DNA from: a virus
Reading direction: 5' to 3' (one strand)
IMG/VR virus record: IMGVR_UViG_3300046750_000743
Span: 1 to 64,000 of that record
Length of the DNA stretch: 64,000 nt
Part shown: piece after piece, positions 42,137-50,561 of the stretch
Layout of the letters: the number at the start of each line of letters is the position of its first letter
How positions within the stretch are numbered: the first letter of the stretch is position 1
Notes under the pieces: model-generated
Seen by the model: only the letters and a program-made list of their open reading frames with translations
Told to the model about the DNA's origin: nothing
The model's database searches: none
Program-made: the position numbers and the translations under genes

Positions 42137-42661
42137 ATGAAAAATACAGCAAAAAGAACGAGATACACAGAACATGGGGAACTAGACCCAAGGGTAGAAG
42201 ATCAACTTCACGAAAAGTACGGTTGGGACGGCGAGATCGAGTGGCAGGAGGACATTGTTTTTGCAGGAGATCACTACGTCTTGTTGACAGTCAACCCCTC
42301 AAAATTAATCGTCATCAAAGAAGATGACGGATCGAGTTCTTTCGTACACACCGTTAACGACAAGAATACAAACGCTTTTTGGTCTGCCCTTGTCGTGGCG
42401 AGTCTAGTAGAAGGCACCTACCCATCTAGCGTGAAAACCATTGTGAAGCCGAGTCGTGATGGAGTTACCTTGAAGGTAATCGGAGGGTGGTCTAACGAGC
42501 CTGCACAGCTTCAAAAAAGGCTTAATGCTCTGCCTGACACTTCAGCGGAACTTTCTCGAAACGGAGCTTCTTTCTTGGACATTCGTAACCCGAAGCTATG
42601 GGAAAGTTCAAGACCCTCTACCCATCGTGAAGATGGCGTAAGTATCCTTACTTTCAAATAG
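42137..42661 (+). CDS. Hypothetical protein
   Basis: Start set at ATG 42137 (SD AGGGAAAT), 8 nt after the previous stop; the frame-open region from 42062 overlaps the neighbour. 174 residues with a beta-rich core (HYVLLTVNPSKLIVIKED). Not recognised. The 3' end overlaps the opposing kinase gene by 8 nt. Confidence 0.6.
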   Translation: MKNTAKRTRYTEHGELDPRVEDQLHEKYGWDGEIEWQEDIVFAGDHYVLLTVNPSKLIVIKEDDGSSSFVHTVNDKNTNAFWSALVVASLVEGTYPSSVKTIVKPSRDGVTLKVIGGWSNEPAQLQKRLNALPDTSAELSRNGASFLDIRNPKLWESSRPSTHREDGVSILTFK

Positions 42662-43223
42662 GGATTGATTCAATCTTCTTCCTCATCTCAGGGAGAGTCA
42701 TATCTTCCCAATCAACTCTAATATATTGAGTACTCTTGGGTAGCCAAGAGGGTAACTGATCGAGTTGATCCTGTAACTTATGTAAATAGTCAGCAGTGAT
42801 CCCAGACTCAAAGTCACGACCCCTCTTGGCTATTCTTTTTTGTGCTTCTTCAACTTCAATATGAAGATGTATGCAATAATCTACATGAGGCACAAACGCC
42901 TGAGCGATCTGAAAATGCTTGATATAGGATTGATGCTCATCTTCGGTAAGTATTCCATCTTGAAACAGGATATTGGCGAAACAGAGATCTCCCCAGATAG
43001 ATCTGTCTAATATCATGTCCTTAGTCATGTGCTTATCTAGTCTGTCATATAAGAAGTGCATCTGAAGAGTGTAGCCCCATCTGTGGGTGTCTTCATAGAA
43101 CTTGCTTAAGAAAGGATTATCATCCACAGACTCATATTGAGCTTGAAGCTGGAGAATCCTACTCGCTTCTGTTGTAAACGTGGACTTACCTACACCAATC
43201 AACCCCTCAACAACAACTCTCAC
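42654..43223 (-). CDS. Deoxynucleoside kinase
   Basis: Start set at GTG 43223, behind AAGGAG, rather than ATG 43280. 189 residues with P-loop VVEGLIGVGKST at the N-terminus, DRSIWGDLCFANIL (the DR motif near residue 75) and a lid-like KRIAKRGRDFE (near 130). This is the dNK/dGK-dAK family that phosphorylates deoxynucleosides to dNMPs. It complements NrdA/B, ThyX and the MazG-like enzyme in dNTP supply. Confidence 0.85.
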   Translation of the reverse strand: MRVVVEGLIGVGKSTFTTEASRILQLQAQYESVDDNPFLSKFYEDTHRWGYTLQMHFLYDRLDKHMTKDMILDRSIWGDLCFANILFQDGILTEDEHQSYIKHFQIAQAFVPHVDYCIHLHIEVEEAQKRIAKRGRDFESGITADYLHKLQDQLDQLPSWLPKSTQYIRVDWEDMTLPEMRKKIESIPI

Positions 43224-43282
43224 ATTAGACTCCTTATAGTTAGTTAATATTAATTCATACCAACGATGAAAGGCAACCACCT

Positions 43283-43825
43283 ATGAAGTACATAAGAAAC
43301 TTGTTCGGCAAATCGAAGCGAGTTGCGGACAGCATATCTGAGACTCTTATAACAAGTATCGAAGAAGGATTCCAAGATTGGCTTGACGAACAAGCGGAAC
43401 CTTACGAAAGAGATTTCGAAGAGACTTTTGATGACCCTACAGATCAGGTAGGAGACACGTTTTCTACCCATTTGATGAAGTATTACTCTGTGATCTCTAA
43501 CTTCGCAGGTCGCAGAAAAGGGTCTAGGGTAGAGATCTTTGATTATGTGGTAGACTTCAGACACAATAAATTCTGTCTCTCCATAATCTTCAGGAAAATC
43601 CCAGAGACCCCAAAGAACCCCGTTATCTTGATCTCTCTGCGAAAGCAAGGAGACAAGCTTGACGTTAAAAAACTTAAAGCTTACTTGGACGCAGGTCGCA
43701 TTAAAAGTAATCTGGGCTGGAAACTCTTCTCTTCATCTCCTGACGGCCGCCGTCTCTTAAAGACCTTTGGAAAGGACATTGAAGACTGGGCTGATGACTT
43801 CAGGCAAGAGATCGAAGAAATGTAA
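43283..43825 (+). CDS. Hypothetical protein
   Basis: 180 residues from ATG 43283, with a weak SD (AAAGG). Acidic middle (ERDFEETFDDPTD) and a beta-strand-containing second half (KFCLSIIFRKIP, PVILISLRKQ). Not recognised. The opposite-strand ORF in this stretch is a shadow. Confidence 0.6.
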   Translation: MKYIRNLFGKSKRVADSISETLITSIEEGFQDWLDEQAEPYERDFEETFDDPTDQVGDTFSTHLMKYYSVISNFAGRRKGSRVEIFDYVVDFRHNKFCLSIIFRKIPETPKNPVILISLRKQGDKLDVKKLKAYLDAGRIKSNLGWKLFSSSPDGRRLLKTFGKDIEDWADDFRQEIEEM

Positions 43826-43831
43826 TCGTTC

Positions 43832-43846
43832 TTTTATACCCCCCCC
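43832..43846 (+). promoter_or_regulatory. TATA element followed by an eight-C run
   Basis: TTTTATA (43832-43838) is directly followed by eight C (43839-43846), 31 nt before ATG 43877. TATA plus a C run also occurs at 14063, 25434, 33133, 52386 and 63752. A C run at or near the start site could allow reiterative transcription. Confidence 0.4.
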
Positions 43847-43876
43847 TCTCATGTGAACCTAAGAAAGGGTAACAGC

Positions 43877-44464
43877 ATGAGACAACTAACAGCATCACAG
43901 AAAATCGCCGTTCTTGAAAATAGGATCGCTCAACTTGAGAGGCAAGCATTTCTCTCCGATGTGAAAGAGAAGATCAAAGAGAAGATCGAAATCTTCAAGC
44001 GTGTGCAACGGGATGTCGCCTCAACGTTCAAAAGAGCAGGGTCTCCTAAAAAAATAGCCCAGAGTTACATAAAGGTGTCAAAGACACGCGAATACGAGCA
44101 GGCTATGAAAGAGCTCAGTGCTCAGGTAGGCCCTAATCCTATCAAGCAGGTGGAGTTCTTGATCAAAGCAAAGAAGAATCCAGAGATCGTCCTCGACAAC
44201 CCTCTTGTCCGTAGAGCCTCTCTCCGCAAAAATGCAGGACTTATTTTCTTCCTTGGAAAAAATATCATTCGCCTAGCGACCTTCATACTAGGCTGTGTAC
44301 TCAAATACCTGTTTAAGGTGATAGGGGTTAGAAAATCTGCATCGCACGATAAGGAAGCTGGCCTACTCGGAAGTCTCCTCTATGGAGTAGTGATGTTTGT
44401 TATTGGCTGGTTTGTAGGCAAGGAATATGACCTTAATATTAGCCTAGACAAGAAAGTAAGGTAG
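43877..44464 (+). CDS. Membrane protein with coiled-coil N-terminus
   Basis: Start set at ATG 43877. 195 residues: N-terminal coiled coil ASQKIAVLENRIAQLERQA (similar to the pentapeptide paralogues' RVASLEREA segment), a basic helical middle with SPKKIAQSYIK, and two hydrophobic segments near residues 125-150 and 168-185 (LLYGVVMFVIGWFVGK), predicted to span the membrane. Function unknown. Confidence 0.65.
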   Translation: MRQLTASQKIAVLENRIAQLERQAFLSDVKEKIKEKIEIFKRVQRDVASTFKRAGSPKKIAQSYIKVSKTREYEQAMKELSAQVGPNPIKQVEFLIKAKKNPEIVLDNPLVRRASLRKNAGLIFFLGKNIIRLATFILGCVLKYLFKVIGVRKSASHDKEAGLLGSLLYGVVMFVIGWFVGKEYDLNISLDKKVR

Positions 44465-44467
44465 ACT

Positions 44468-44752
44468 GTGACTATTCCAGAGGCATTCGATATTGTTAAA
44501 AGTTTGTTTGCCTCTGACATAGGTACAATCCCTAGAGGTAGCATCGAAACTTCCCTACGAGTCAAGGTGTCTAGATCACCCACTAAGATTTCTATTAGAA
44601 CTCACGGTGGTCAAGACCTATACTTGAAGAAACAGGGAGACCTGTGGTTTTTGAACGAGGTCGTCAAGTACCCCACTCTTAAGGATGTTCTGATTGAGGT
44701 GCTGGCTCTCATATGTGAAGAAGAGATAAGTTTTCGGCTAGGTGGAAAATAA
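44468..44752 (+). CDS. Hypothetical small protein (GTG start)
   Basis: 94 residues from GTG 44468, 3 nt after the previous stop, with SD AAGGTAG. Alpha/beta composition, not recognised. Co-transcribed with the membrane protein. Confidence 0.58.
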   Translation: MTIPEAFDIVKSLFASDIGTIPRGSIETSLRVKVSRSPTKISIRTHGGQDLYLKKQGDLWFLNEVVKYPTLKDVLIEVLALICEEEISFRLGGK

Positions 44753-44775
44753 TTTGTGGGAACGGTCTTCTTTTG

Positions 44776-44815
44776 TATAAGTAACTTGAGCGACATGGAA
44801 GTCAGAATGGTCTGA
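44776..44815 (+). promoter_or_regulatory. Promoter-like element and hairpin before the SSB-like gene
   Basis: TATAAG (44776-44781), followed by TCAGA-ATGG-TCTGA (44802-44815). SD AAGGAG lies nearer the start at 44859. Confidence 0.38.
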
Positions 44816-44858
44816 ACATCACTGAGCTCATTTCTATCATATACAAGGAGAATTTCTG

Positions 44859-45617
44859 ATGTCAGAATTCACAGAGTTTACACTCGGCAAAGAAACGCCC
44901 CCCGCACTAGACACCGAAGGAACAGAGCTTAAGCCCAAGAAGGGTGATCAGTACCGAGTTTCTTTCATCTCACTCCCAGGCCTCAAAGAGGGATCTCTTC
45001 AATTTGAGAATGATGAAGTTCCCACAAATCCAAATATGACTGCACTCACTTCAATGTGGGGTGGTCGTGGGGTTGGGAAGTTCCTCGTCAAAGAGCCACG
45101 CTTCGCTTCAATTCCGGGGATTCCCGCTAATCGCGACGGATCACCCGCGAAGGCTCAAACCAAGGCATACACCACACTTGTGTTGTGGCCTTTGGACCAC
45201 AAGGGTCAGGTTGATAAGAACCGCCTCTCAAACGGAGAATTCCAAGTCAAGACCTACGGCTTTACGAAGTCAAAGCTCCAGCAACTTCAAGCACTCGTCC
45301 ATGACTACCCCTTCTCTCAGCATGATCTTCAGATCAGCGTGACGAATGACATGCATCAGATGACATTCACCCCACGCAAGGAGAGTCTCTTGAGGGTTCT
45401 ATCGCAGACCAAGCCTGAAGTATTTAACGAGATCGTGAGACGAGGGCAATTCGCTGAGGAATCTATCAACAGCCTCGTCAATGTCTTCACATATGATGAG
45501 CTTGTTGAGAAGTTCGCACAGAGTTCTAGCAACTCTGTCGGGTCACCTACTGCTTCAGCAAGTGGTTTTACAGCTAACTTCGAAGCCGAAGACCTCTTGG
45601 ACGACCTCATCAAGTAA
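44859..45617 (+). CDS. Possible single-stranded DNA-binding protein
   Basis: 252 residues. It has a beta-rich body (YRVSFISLPGLKEGSLQF, AYTTLVLWPLDHKG, FQVKTYGFTKSKLQQLQ), a Ser/Thr-rich flexible linker near residue 230 and a short acidic tip EAEDLLDDLIK. Separate body, linker and acidic tip are the usual SSB layout, and the phage encodes a full recombination set. The family is not recognised by sequence, so this is an inference. It is followed by two strong hairpins, consistent with a highly expressed single gene. Confidence 0.45.
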   Translation: MSEFTEFTLGKETPPALDTEGTELKPKKGDQYRVSFISLPGLKEGSLQFENDEVPTNPNMTALTSMWGGRGVGKFLVKEPRFASIPGIPANRDGSPAKAQTKAYTTLVLWPLDHKGQVDKNRLSNGEFQVKTYGFTKSKLQQLQALVHDYPFSQHDLQISVTNDMHQMTFTPRKESLLRVLSQTKPEVFNEIVRRGQFAEESINSLVNVFTYDELVEKFAQSSSNSVGSPTASASGFTANFEAEDLLDDLIK

Positions 45618-45620
45618 GAT

Positions 45621-45652
45621 GAGTCTCCTGTCCGAAGGACAGTCCTAGACTC
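45621..45652 (+). terminator. Hairpin after the SSB-like gene
   Basis: Nested stems GAGTCT/AGACTC (outer) and CTGTCC/GGACAG (inner, GAA loop), beginning 3 nt after the stop. It has no T run and may protect the 3' end or work with the next terminator. Confidence 0.5.
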
Positions 45653-45667
45653 CTTCAGATGATACTT

Positions 45668-45711
45668 AAGACCCCCCTTCACCTTTTGTGGTGTTGGGGG
45701 GTCTTCTTTTT
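45668..45711 (+). terminator. Rho-independent terminator
   Basis: 10-bp stem AAGACCCCCC/GGGGGGTCTT with an inner CACC/GGTG stem, followed by CTTTTTT. Strong terminator of the SSB-like transcript. Confidence 0.88.
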
Positions 45712-45725
45712 TAAGGACTTGTAAA

Positions 45726-46259
45726 ATGAGTTATTACGCAGGTATCGGAAATAGGAACACACCCGACACCTGCCTCAAGATGATGCAGAAGATTGGGAGG
45801 GCTTGCTCTCGTCAAGGACTCGTCTTGAGGTCTGGGGGAGCTAAAGGAGCAGACTCCGCTTTTGAGGCAGGGTGTGATATTGAAAAAGGTTCAAAGCAGA
45901 TATGGCTCTCAAGATCCAGAGACATACTAGAACATGAATGGGCTGTCGAAAAGGCTAAAGAGGTATGCTGGGAGTATCCTCTTAACAGGATGAAGCCTTA
46001 CACCCGATCTCTGATCATAAGGAATATGTACCAGATCTTCGGGGACGACCCTGACAGGTTAGACCCTGTTAAGTTTGTTGTCTTCTACTGTGAGGGAGAT
46101 CCTCTGATGGTAGGGAAAGAGTCAGGAGGCACAAGGTATGCGGTTCGTGCCGCACATCTATGTAATATCCCTATATTCAATCTTAGAGTGTCACAAGTCC
46201 ACTTTGCACGCTTCTTAAAAAGCTACCCAGATCCTGTGTTGAGCCATACGCCTTTCTAA
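45726..46259 (+). CDS. SLOG/DprA-like Rossmann-fold protein
   Basis: 177 residues. YAGIGNRNTP at the N-terminus and LRSGGAKGADSAFEAGCD near residue 34 match the nucleotide-binding loops of the SLOG superfamily (DprA/LOG-like) common in phages. SLOG proteins bind nucleotide-derived ligands or, like DprA, DNA; a phage role is not established. Lies between a terminator and the C39-like peptidase gene. Confidence 0.72.
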   Translation: MSYYAGIGNRNTPDTCLKMMQKIGRACSRQGLVLRSGGAKGADSAFEAGCDIEKGSKQIWLSRSRDILEHEWAVEKAKEVCWEYPLNRMKPYTRSLIIRNMYQIFGDDPDRLDPVKFVVFYCEGDPLMVGKESGGTRYAVRAAHLCNIPIFNLRVSQVHFARFLKSYPDPVLSHTPF

Positions 46260-46308
46260 TAATTTACTTATAGTCGCCTCTTCGTAATAAATAAAAAGGG
46301 AGCGTATT

Positions 46309-47787
46309 ATGAGAAGATCCGCGAGAGCGAACGTAACACCAATCCGACAGATGACTCAATTCACTTGTGTCTCGACCTCTACTTGCATGGCACTGAACGC
46401 ACTCGGTGTTAAATGTACAGAAGAGCAGGTCAATGAAATCATAGGTGCAAAACCGATGCAAGGGTCTAGGTGGGAAGAAGTATTAGCTTGTGCTCAATAC
46501 TTTGGGTGCAGAGCTACGCTCACTACCCCTGCGACACTCACCCAAGTTAAAGAATGGACAGACCAAGGAAAGCCTGTTCTTATCGCATGGAATCCTGAAG
46601 GAAGGGATTGGAGTCACGCTAGTCTCATCTTTGATGTGACAGGTGAAAAAGGCAATTACATCGTACATATCGCAGATCCTAATATCCCTAATCCAGACAA
46701 GACGATAAGGGAGGTGTGTGAGGACGAGTTCTATTCGAAATGGTTTGAGAAGTGGCCTAACTTTCTTGTACGCCGACCAGCACTTATGATTGATCGAGAA
46801 ATAACTCCCGAAGGGAGACAGGTCATGGCCTCCTCTATTGTGGGTAATGCGGGTGCGGATAAAGTTCGATTTCAAGGGCGAAAGCTTTCTCTGTCTACGG
46901 TAAAGAGTTACGCCTCTGATCCTGATAGCCCCTTTCATGACAAAGCAAAGTCTTTCCTGAAGAAGCGGGATAAAGAAGAGAAAAACAAAACGACTGAGAC
47001 TTGGCTCGACAAAAAAATGGACATGAACGATAAAAAGTACCGCAAGGTCTTCGATACTCGTAAGAACTTGGTCGGGAAGGTTATCCATTTTCCGTTAGAC
47101 ATACTGAAAGATGTGACCAAAAATCTCTCAAGAAAGATACCTAAGCCCTCAGTAGCATTCTCTAAAGGTTTCAGTGAGTTTGCCAACCCCACGGAAGAAA
47201 ATACTAATAGTATGAAGGAGAATATTTCTTACGCGGTCGGAGAGATGTTCAAAGGGCGGTTGAAGAAGGGGGAGGAGCATAAGGTGTCGGAATGTCTAGT
47301 CAAAGCCAAAAAGGGGGCTATGGAAGCATTAGGGGAGGCTTCTAAATCTCTTTTAGATCAGACGGCTAGGTTTGGAGTAAGTACCATGACAGGCTTAATG
47401 TATGCAGGTCTCTCGGCTTCAGGGAAAGCGGTGGCGGGCGGAGCTTGGGCTGTACTCACAGTCCCCGAAATATTCGCTAACCTATTCCAGCTTAATGAAC
47501 TCGACCGAGTTAGGGTGGGGGCTAAGGTAGACCCTGAGAAAGTTCTTGAAGAAGCTCTCAGTTCGGTATTTAACGTATTCGGTAAAGATGAAGCTAAAGC
47601 CATAGGTAAGTTCATAGACGAAAAAGGGGTGTTTGATCAAAAAGGCTATATGAAAGAGGTGAAAAATATGATCCGCGACATCGAACGTAACTCAAAGGAC
47701 TTCGTCCGTAAACTAAATGAAGAAGCTAAGAAAAAGTCAGCCTCCCAAATCACTAGAAGATACCTTAGTGGACAATATCTTCGGTAG
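46309..47787 (+). CDS. C39-like cysteine peptidase fused to a helical virion-like region
   Basis: 492 residues. Residues 1-150 form a papain-like C39-type domain: Cys in MTQFTCVSTSTCMALNALG (near 20) and His in GRDWSHASLIFDVTG (near 103), followed by ADPN. Such peptidases occur in ABC exporters and in phage virion proteins. The rest is a helical region with a glycine/alanine-rich hydrophobic stretch near residues 370-390, possibly membrane-active, and the C-terminal tag SASQITRRYLSGQYL. It may be a virion-borne protease delivered with DNA. Confidence 0.72.
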   Translation: MRRSARANVTPIRQMTQFTCVSTSTCMALNALGVKCTEEQVNEIIGAKPMQGSRWEEVLACAQYFGCRATLTTPATLTQVKEWTDQGKPVLIAWNPEGRDWSHASLIFDVTGEKGNYIVHIADPNIPNPDKTIREVCEDEFYSKWFEKWPNFLVRRPALMIDREITPEGRQVMASSIVGNAGADKVRFQGRKLSLSTVKSYASDPDSPFHDKAKSFLKKRDKEEKNKTTETWLDKKMDMNDKKYRKVFDTRKNLVGKVIHFPLDILKDVTKNLSRKIPKPSVAFSKGFSEFANPTEENTNSMKENISYAVGEMFKGRLKKGEEHKVSECLVKAKKGAMEALGEASKSLLDQTARFGVSTMTGLMYAGLSASGKAVAGGAWAVLTVPEIFANLFQLNELDRVRVGAKVDPEKVLEEALSSVFNVFGKDEAKAIGKFIDEKGVFDQKGYMKEVKNMIRDIERNSKDFVRKLNEEAKKKSASQITRRYLSGQYLR

Positions 47788-48223
47788 AGAAGTCTACCTC
47801 CATTAATTCTGGGAATGCTTGGAACACATCAAGAGACCCTAGCTCAGCCATATCAAAATCATAAAGACTACCGTAAAAGGAATCTTTGTCTGCCAGATAC
47901 AGTATAAGGAAGAAGTACTCTGACTCGGGGTCTAGTCTGCCTTCGAGATCGCCTTCGGGAGCCTGACAGACCCCGAAAAACGCAAGGTTCTCTCCTTCGG
48001 TGCTTTCGTGAAGTGCAGACTTTAAAGTCGGAGCCAAGAATTCAGGCTCGACGCCACAAAGGTCTTTGACGGGCAAGAAATGATATGCCCACTCTTCTTC
48101 GTCTTTCGTATAAAGATTGAAGAGGGTAAATGAAGGCGGAGTTTCATCAACACTCCAATCTTCCATATCAAAGTATTCTTTCAAAAAATGGGCTGTCGAG
48201 TTGAGTATGTCGTCAGTGTTCAT
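47765..48223 (-). CDS. Hypothetical acidic protein
   Basis: Start set at ATG 48223 (SD GAGG), not TTG 48235. 152 residues, very acidic (pI low by composition), with DSFYGSLYDFDMAELGSL. Not recognised; strongly acidic phage proteins sometimes mimic DNA or block host enzymes, but nothing specific is seen. Its 3' end overlaps the peptidase gene by 23 nt. Confidence 0.6.
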   Translation of the reverse strand: MNTDDILNSTAHFLKEYFDMEDWSVDETPPSFTLFNLYTKDEEEWAYHFLPVKDLCGVEPEFLAPTLKSALHESTEGENLAFFGVCQAPEGDLEGRLDPESEYFFLILYLADKDSFYGSLYDFDMAELGSLDVFQAFPELMEVDFSTEDIVH

Positions 48224-48246
48224 GTCAGACCTCAAAAGGAGTAAAT

Positions 48247-48618
48247 ATGTATTGGGTGTATGTTATACAGAGCGAGAATGTTAGGGTGGGTAAGAAAGGC
48301 AAGCCTTTACCAGGCTTTTTCTACGTCGGTATGACCACAGATCCCGCACGAAGGCTTCGAGAACATAACGGACTCTACGCTAATGGTAAACAAGGAAATC
48401 CCAAAGGTGGTAAATATACCTCTAAACATCGTCCTTGGGTCGCCCGTGCTTGTTATGGCCCTTACACATCTCGATCTGAAGCCTTGAAAGCAGAACATGC
48501 ACTCAAGAAGGGCAAGAGAAGTAAAGCTAGGTGTCATTGGTCGGTTAAAGACTCTCCCTTATGTAGGGGAGAAGGAGTCAACCATCCTTGGGTAGTAGAC
48601 CCAAAGTGGAAGGTTTAG
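48247..48618 (+). CDS. GIY-YIG endonuclease-domain protein
   Basis: 123 residues. VYVIQSEN (strand 1, GIY-like) and FFYVGMTTDPARRLREHNG (YIG-like strand with catalytic Arg and His) are followed by SEALKAEHALKKGKRSKARC, as in SLX1/UvrC-type GIY-YIG domains. No extra DNA-binding domain is present, so it is either a repair-type nuclease or a free-standing mobile endonuclease relative. SD AAAAGGAG. Confidence 0.82.
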   Translation: MYWVYVIQSENVRVGKKGKPLPGFFYVGMTTDPARRLREHNGLYANGKQGNPKGGKYTSKHRPWVARACYGPYTSRSEALKAEHALKKGKRSKARCHWSVKDSPLCRGEGVNHPWVVDPKWKV

Positions 48619-48653
48619 TTTTTGTTTCTTTATGAGTGACGTATACCAAAAAC
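48618..48653 (+). promoter_or_regulatory. Inverted repeat around TATA-like sequence
   Basis: GTTTTTG/CAAAAAC (7 bp, 22-nt loop) encloses TATGAGTGACGTATAC; the SD AGAAAGG of the next gene lies just after the 3' arm. Weaker relative of the hairpins at 5220 and 58535. Confidence 0.35.
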
Positions 48654-48669
48654 CAGAAAGGCTACTGCT

Positions 48670-50118
48670 ATGATCGTGAATCTAACAAAAAAAGAATGGG
48701 CACCCTTTGACGACGCCATGAAATCTTGGAGGGGTCCTCACCCTTATAGAAAAGGCGAGACAATAGGGTATTGGGTTCTTCGAGGCTGGTTTGAAATAGA
48801 AGAGGAGAGAGCCGAGAAGGAATACCCACTGCTCCAGAAGAAGAGGTATGCCCAGCAAAAGATAGGTTCGTGGTATCCAAAGTTTAAAGCGGGAGAGATC
48901 ACCAAGGAGACGATAGAACTCAAAGAGGCCGAGGACTTTTACGAACTACAGATATTGATCTATGATGAAGACCGTATCCGTGCTCCTTCAAGTGAGATAG
49001 AGCTCTACGAGGCAGATGTGATTCAAATCGCAGAGGGTGTTCGTAGTGCGTTCAAGACCCCTGGTTATGAACGAAGCTGGCACAAAGCACTCTTTCTTGG
49101 CATTACTAGGGGTATTGTCTCAAAATTCGTCTTTGTCGGTCTGAATGCTCTTAAGAGCGTCCCTCTCGCCTTGAAGAGTTTTGTTGATGATTGGAGAGCT
49201 AGTGATCAGAAGTTGAGTCCAAGCAAAAATTTCGAACTCTTCAAGACCAGTTTCTTGAAAGCGTTCGATCAATCTGTCGAGGTTCTTTCTATTGCCGCTG
49301 TTTGGGCTCAAGATATGCTGTTAAGGGTGATATTACCCTTTGGCATTTTCCTTATAATAAGTCACTTCGGAATCATCCCCGGATTAGGGGGTAGTCTCAA
49401 TGGATTTATTGCAAAACTTTTTATCGGCCAGAGCGAAGGTTTGTTAGCTAAAGGGACAGGATTTTTGATATCTACCGTGATAGCTATAGTGTTTGGGACG
49501 GCGTTGAAAAAGTTTTTTGATGGTCGAAGTACAAATCAATTCAAGCTCGTAACTCAAGACATCTTTGCGGGTGCCGTAACACCCGAAAAAATGGAGTCTC
49601 GGTATAACGAGAAGATTCAGGACATCATGGACAACCCAGATCTGAGTTGGAAAGAGATGAAAGATCAGATGCTAGAGGTGCATAAGGAGTTTCAGCTAGA
49701 AGTACGACCCGCTATTGAGAAAGGTCTCTATCTATCTGGAACTATGTCAGACCAAGCAGGCAAGAAATTCTTCGACGAGGCTGAAGTGTGGTATGACAAA
49801 GCGACTGAAGGCATGGCGAACATGTTCACCGCTATAAAGAACAAGTTTTCAGGAGGAGGCAAAAAAGGGTCATCTGCTTCACTTCCTATATCCCTAAAGA
49901 TAGTACAAGCTAAAGCCATGCTCACATTAAAGGCTGATCTTGAAGACTATATGAAGAACGGAGAAGGAGCCACCTTGATATACAAGATTCTCTCAGGTGA
50001 AGAACCTATTGATGAGGAGATCAAGGAACACGTTCAAATGAACTCTGCTTTAGTCGCATCCGTCCAAAAAGAGCTTGAGGCGAATGTTGACCTCTCCCAA
50101 TTTAGCGTCGCTAACTAA
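48670..50118 (+). CDS. Large protein with two hydrophobic segments
   Basis: 482 residues, not recognised. Helical, with two likely membrane segments near residues 218-243 (VILPFGIFLIISHFGIIPG) and 260-280 (GFLISTVIAIVFGTAL) and amphipathic helices around them. An ejected virion protein or a membrane-associated factor is possible. Its 3' end overlaps the opposing gene by 69 nt. Confidence 0.65.
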   Translation: MIVNLTKKEWAPFDDAMKSWRGPHPYRKGETIGYWVLRGWFEIEEERAEKEYPLLQKKRYAQQKIGSWYPKFKAGEITKETIELKEAEDFYELQILIYDEDRIRAPSSEIELYEADVIQIAEGVRSAFKTPGYERSWHKALFLGITRGIVSKFVFVGLNALKSVPLALKSFVDDWRASDQKLSPSKNFELFKTSFLKAFDQSVEVLSIAAVWAQDMLLRVILPFGIFLIISHFGIIPGLGGSLNGFIAKLFIGQSEGLLAKGTGFLISTVIAIVFGTALKKFFDGRSTNQFKLVTQDIFAGAVTPEKMESRYNEKIQDIMDNPDLSWKEMKDQMLEVHKEFQLEVRPAIEKGLYLSGTMSDQAGKKFFDEAEVWYDKATEGMANMFTAIKNKFSGGGKKGSSASLPISLKIVQAKAMLTLKADLEDYMKNGEGATLIYKILSGEEPIDEEIKEHVQMNSALVASVQKELEANVDLSQFSVAN

Positions 50119-50559
50119 GTGAATGTTCTTAATCTGAGGGTAGTTCTCTTTAAGCTCAGAGAGATCGCTGAGCTTGACGGTTATGTCTGAGAGTACAGGG
50201 GCGAAGGTGATTTCATTAGACTTCATCTCTTCTACTTCCCACTTCTCTCCTGTACTCAAAGAGCCTTCATACACACCTATGTTATAGGTTACTGTTTCAA
50301 TGATCTCCTCTACAGAAGCTCCTGTCTCAACCCAGCCTCCTTTCGCCTCACGGAACTTCTCGTAATCCCACTCTAGAGACTTGCCCGACAAAGACTTTTG
50401 TGTCAGGACATCGAGAATCGTGCTTGCATACTCGTTCAAGTCCGCCCTGTCGGACTTGTTTCCGTTGAACGAGATCTTCTGTGAGAGGCTCAGGTACTCT
50501 TGAAGGTACTTTCCGAGATCCTCTAATAACCCTTCTTTGTTTCTTTCACTTACAATCAT
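50050..50559 (-). CDS. Hypothetical protein downstream of SbcD
   Basis: 169 residues, acidic, helical at the N-terminus then beta-rich (EVNIRLKLFLDGCD). Not recognised. It starts 3 nt after the SbcD-like stop, so it is co-translated with it and may belong to the same complex. The 69-nt tail-to-tail overlap with 48670-50118 is unusual. Confidence 0.6.
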   Translation of the reverse strand: MIVSERNKEGLLEDLGKYLQEYLSLSQKISFNGNKSDRADLNEYASTILDVLTQKSLSGKSLEWDYEKFREAKGGWVETGASVEEIIETVTYNIGVYEGSLSTGEKWEVEEMKSNEITFAPVLSDITVKLSDLSELKENYPQIKNIHLVSDAKLGEVNIRLKLFLDGCD

Positions 50560-50561
50560 AT

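Noticed and set aside
43250-43648. Leftward ORF of 132 codons opposite the 43283 gene
   Set aside because: It lies almost wholly antisense to a rightward ORF with a better start, and its translation is arginine/leucine-rich without motif; the rightward gene is preferred.
48247-48618. Homing endonuclease in an intron
   Set aside because: The GIY-YIG protein is free-standing, has no DNA-binding extension and is not inside or beside an interrupted gene.
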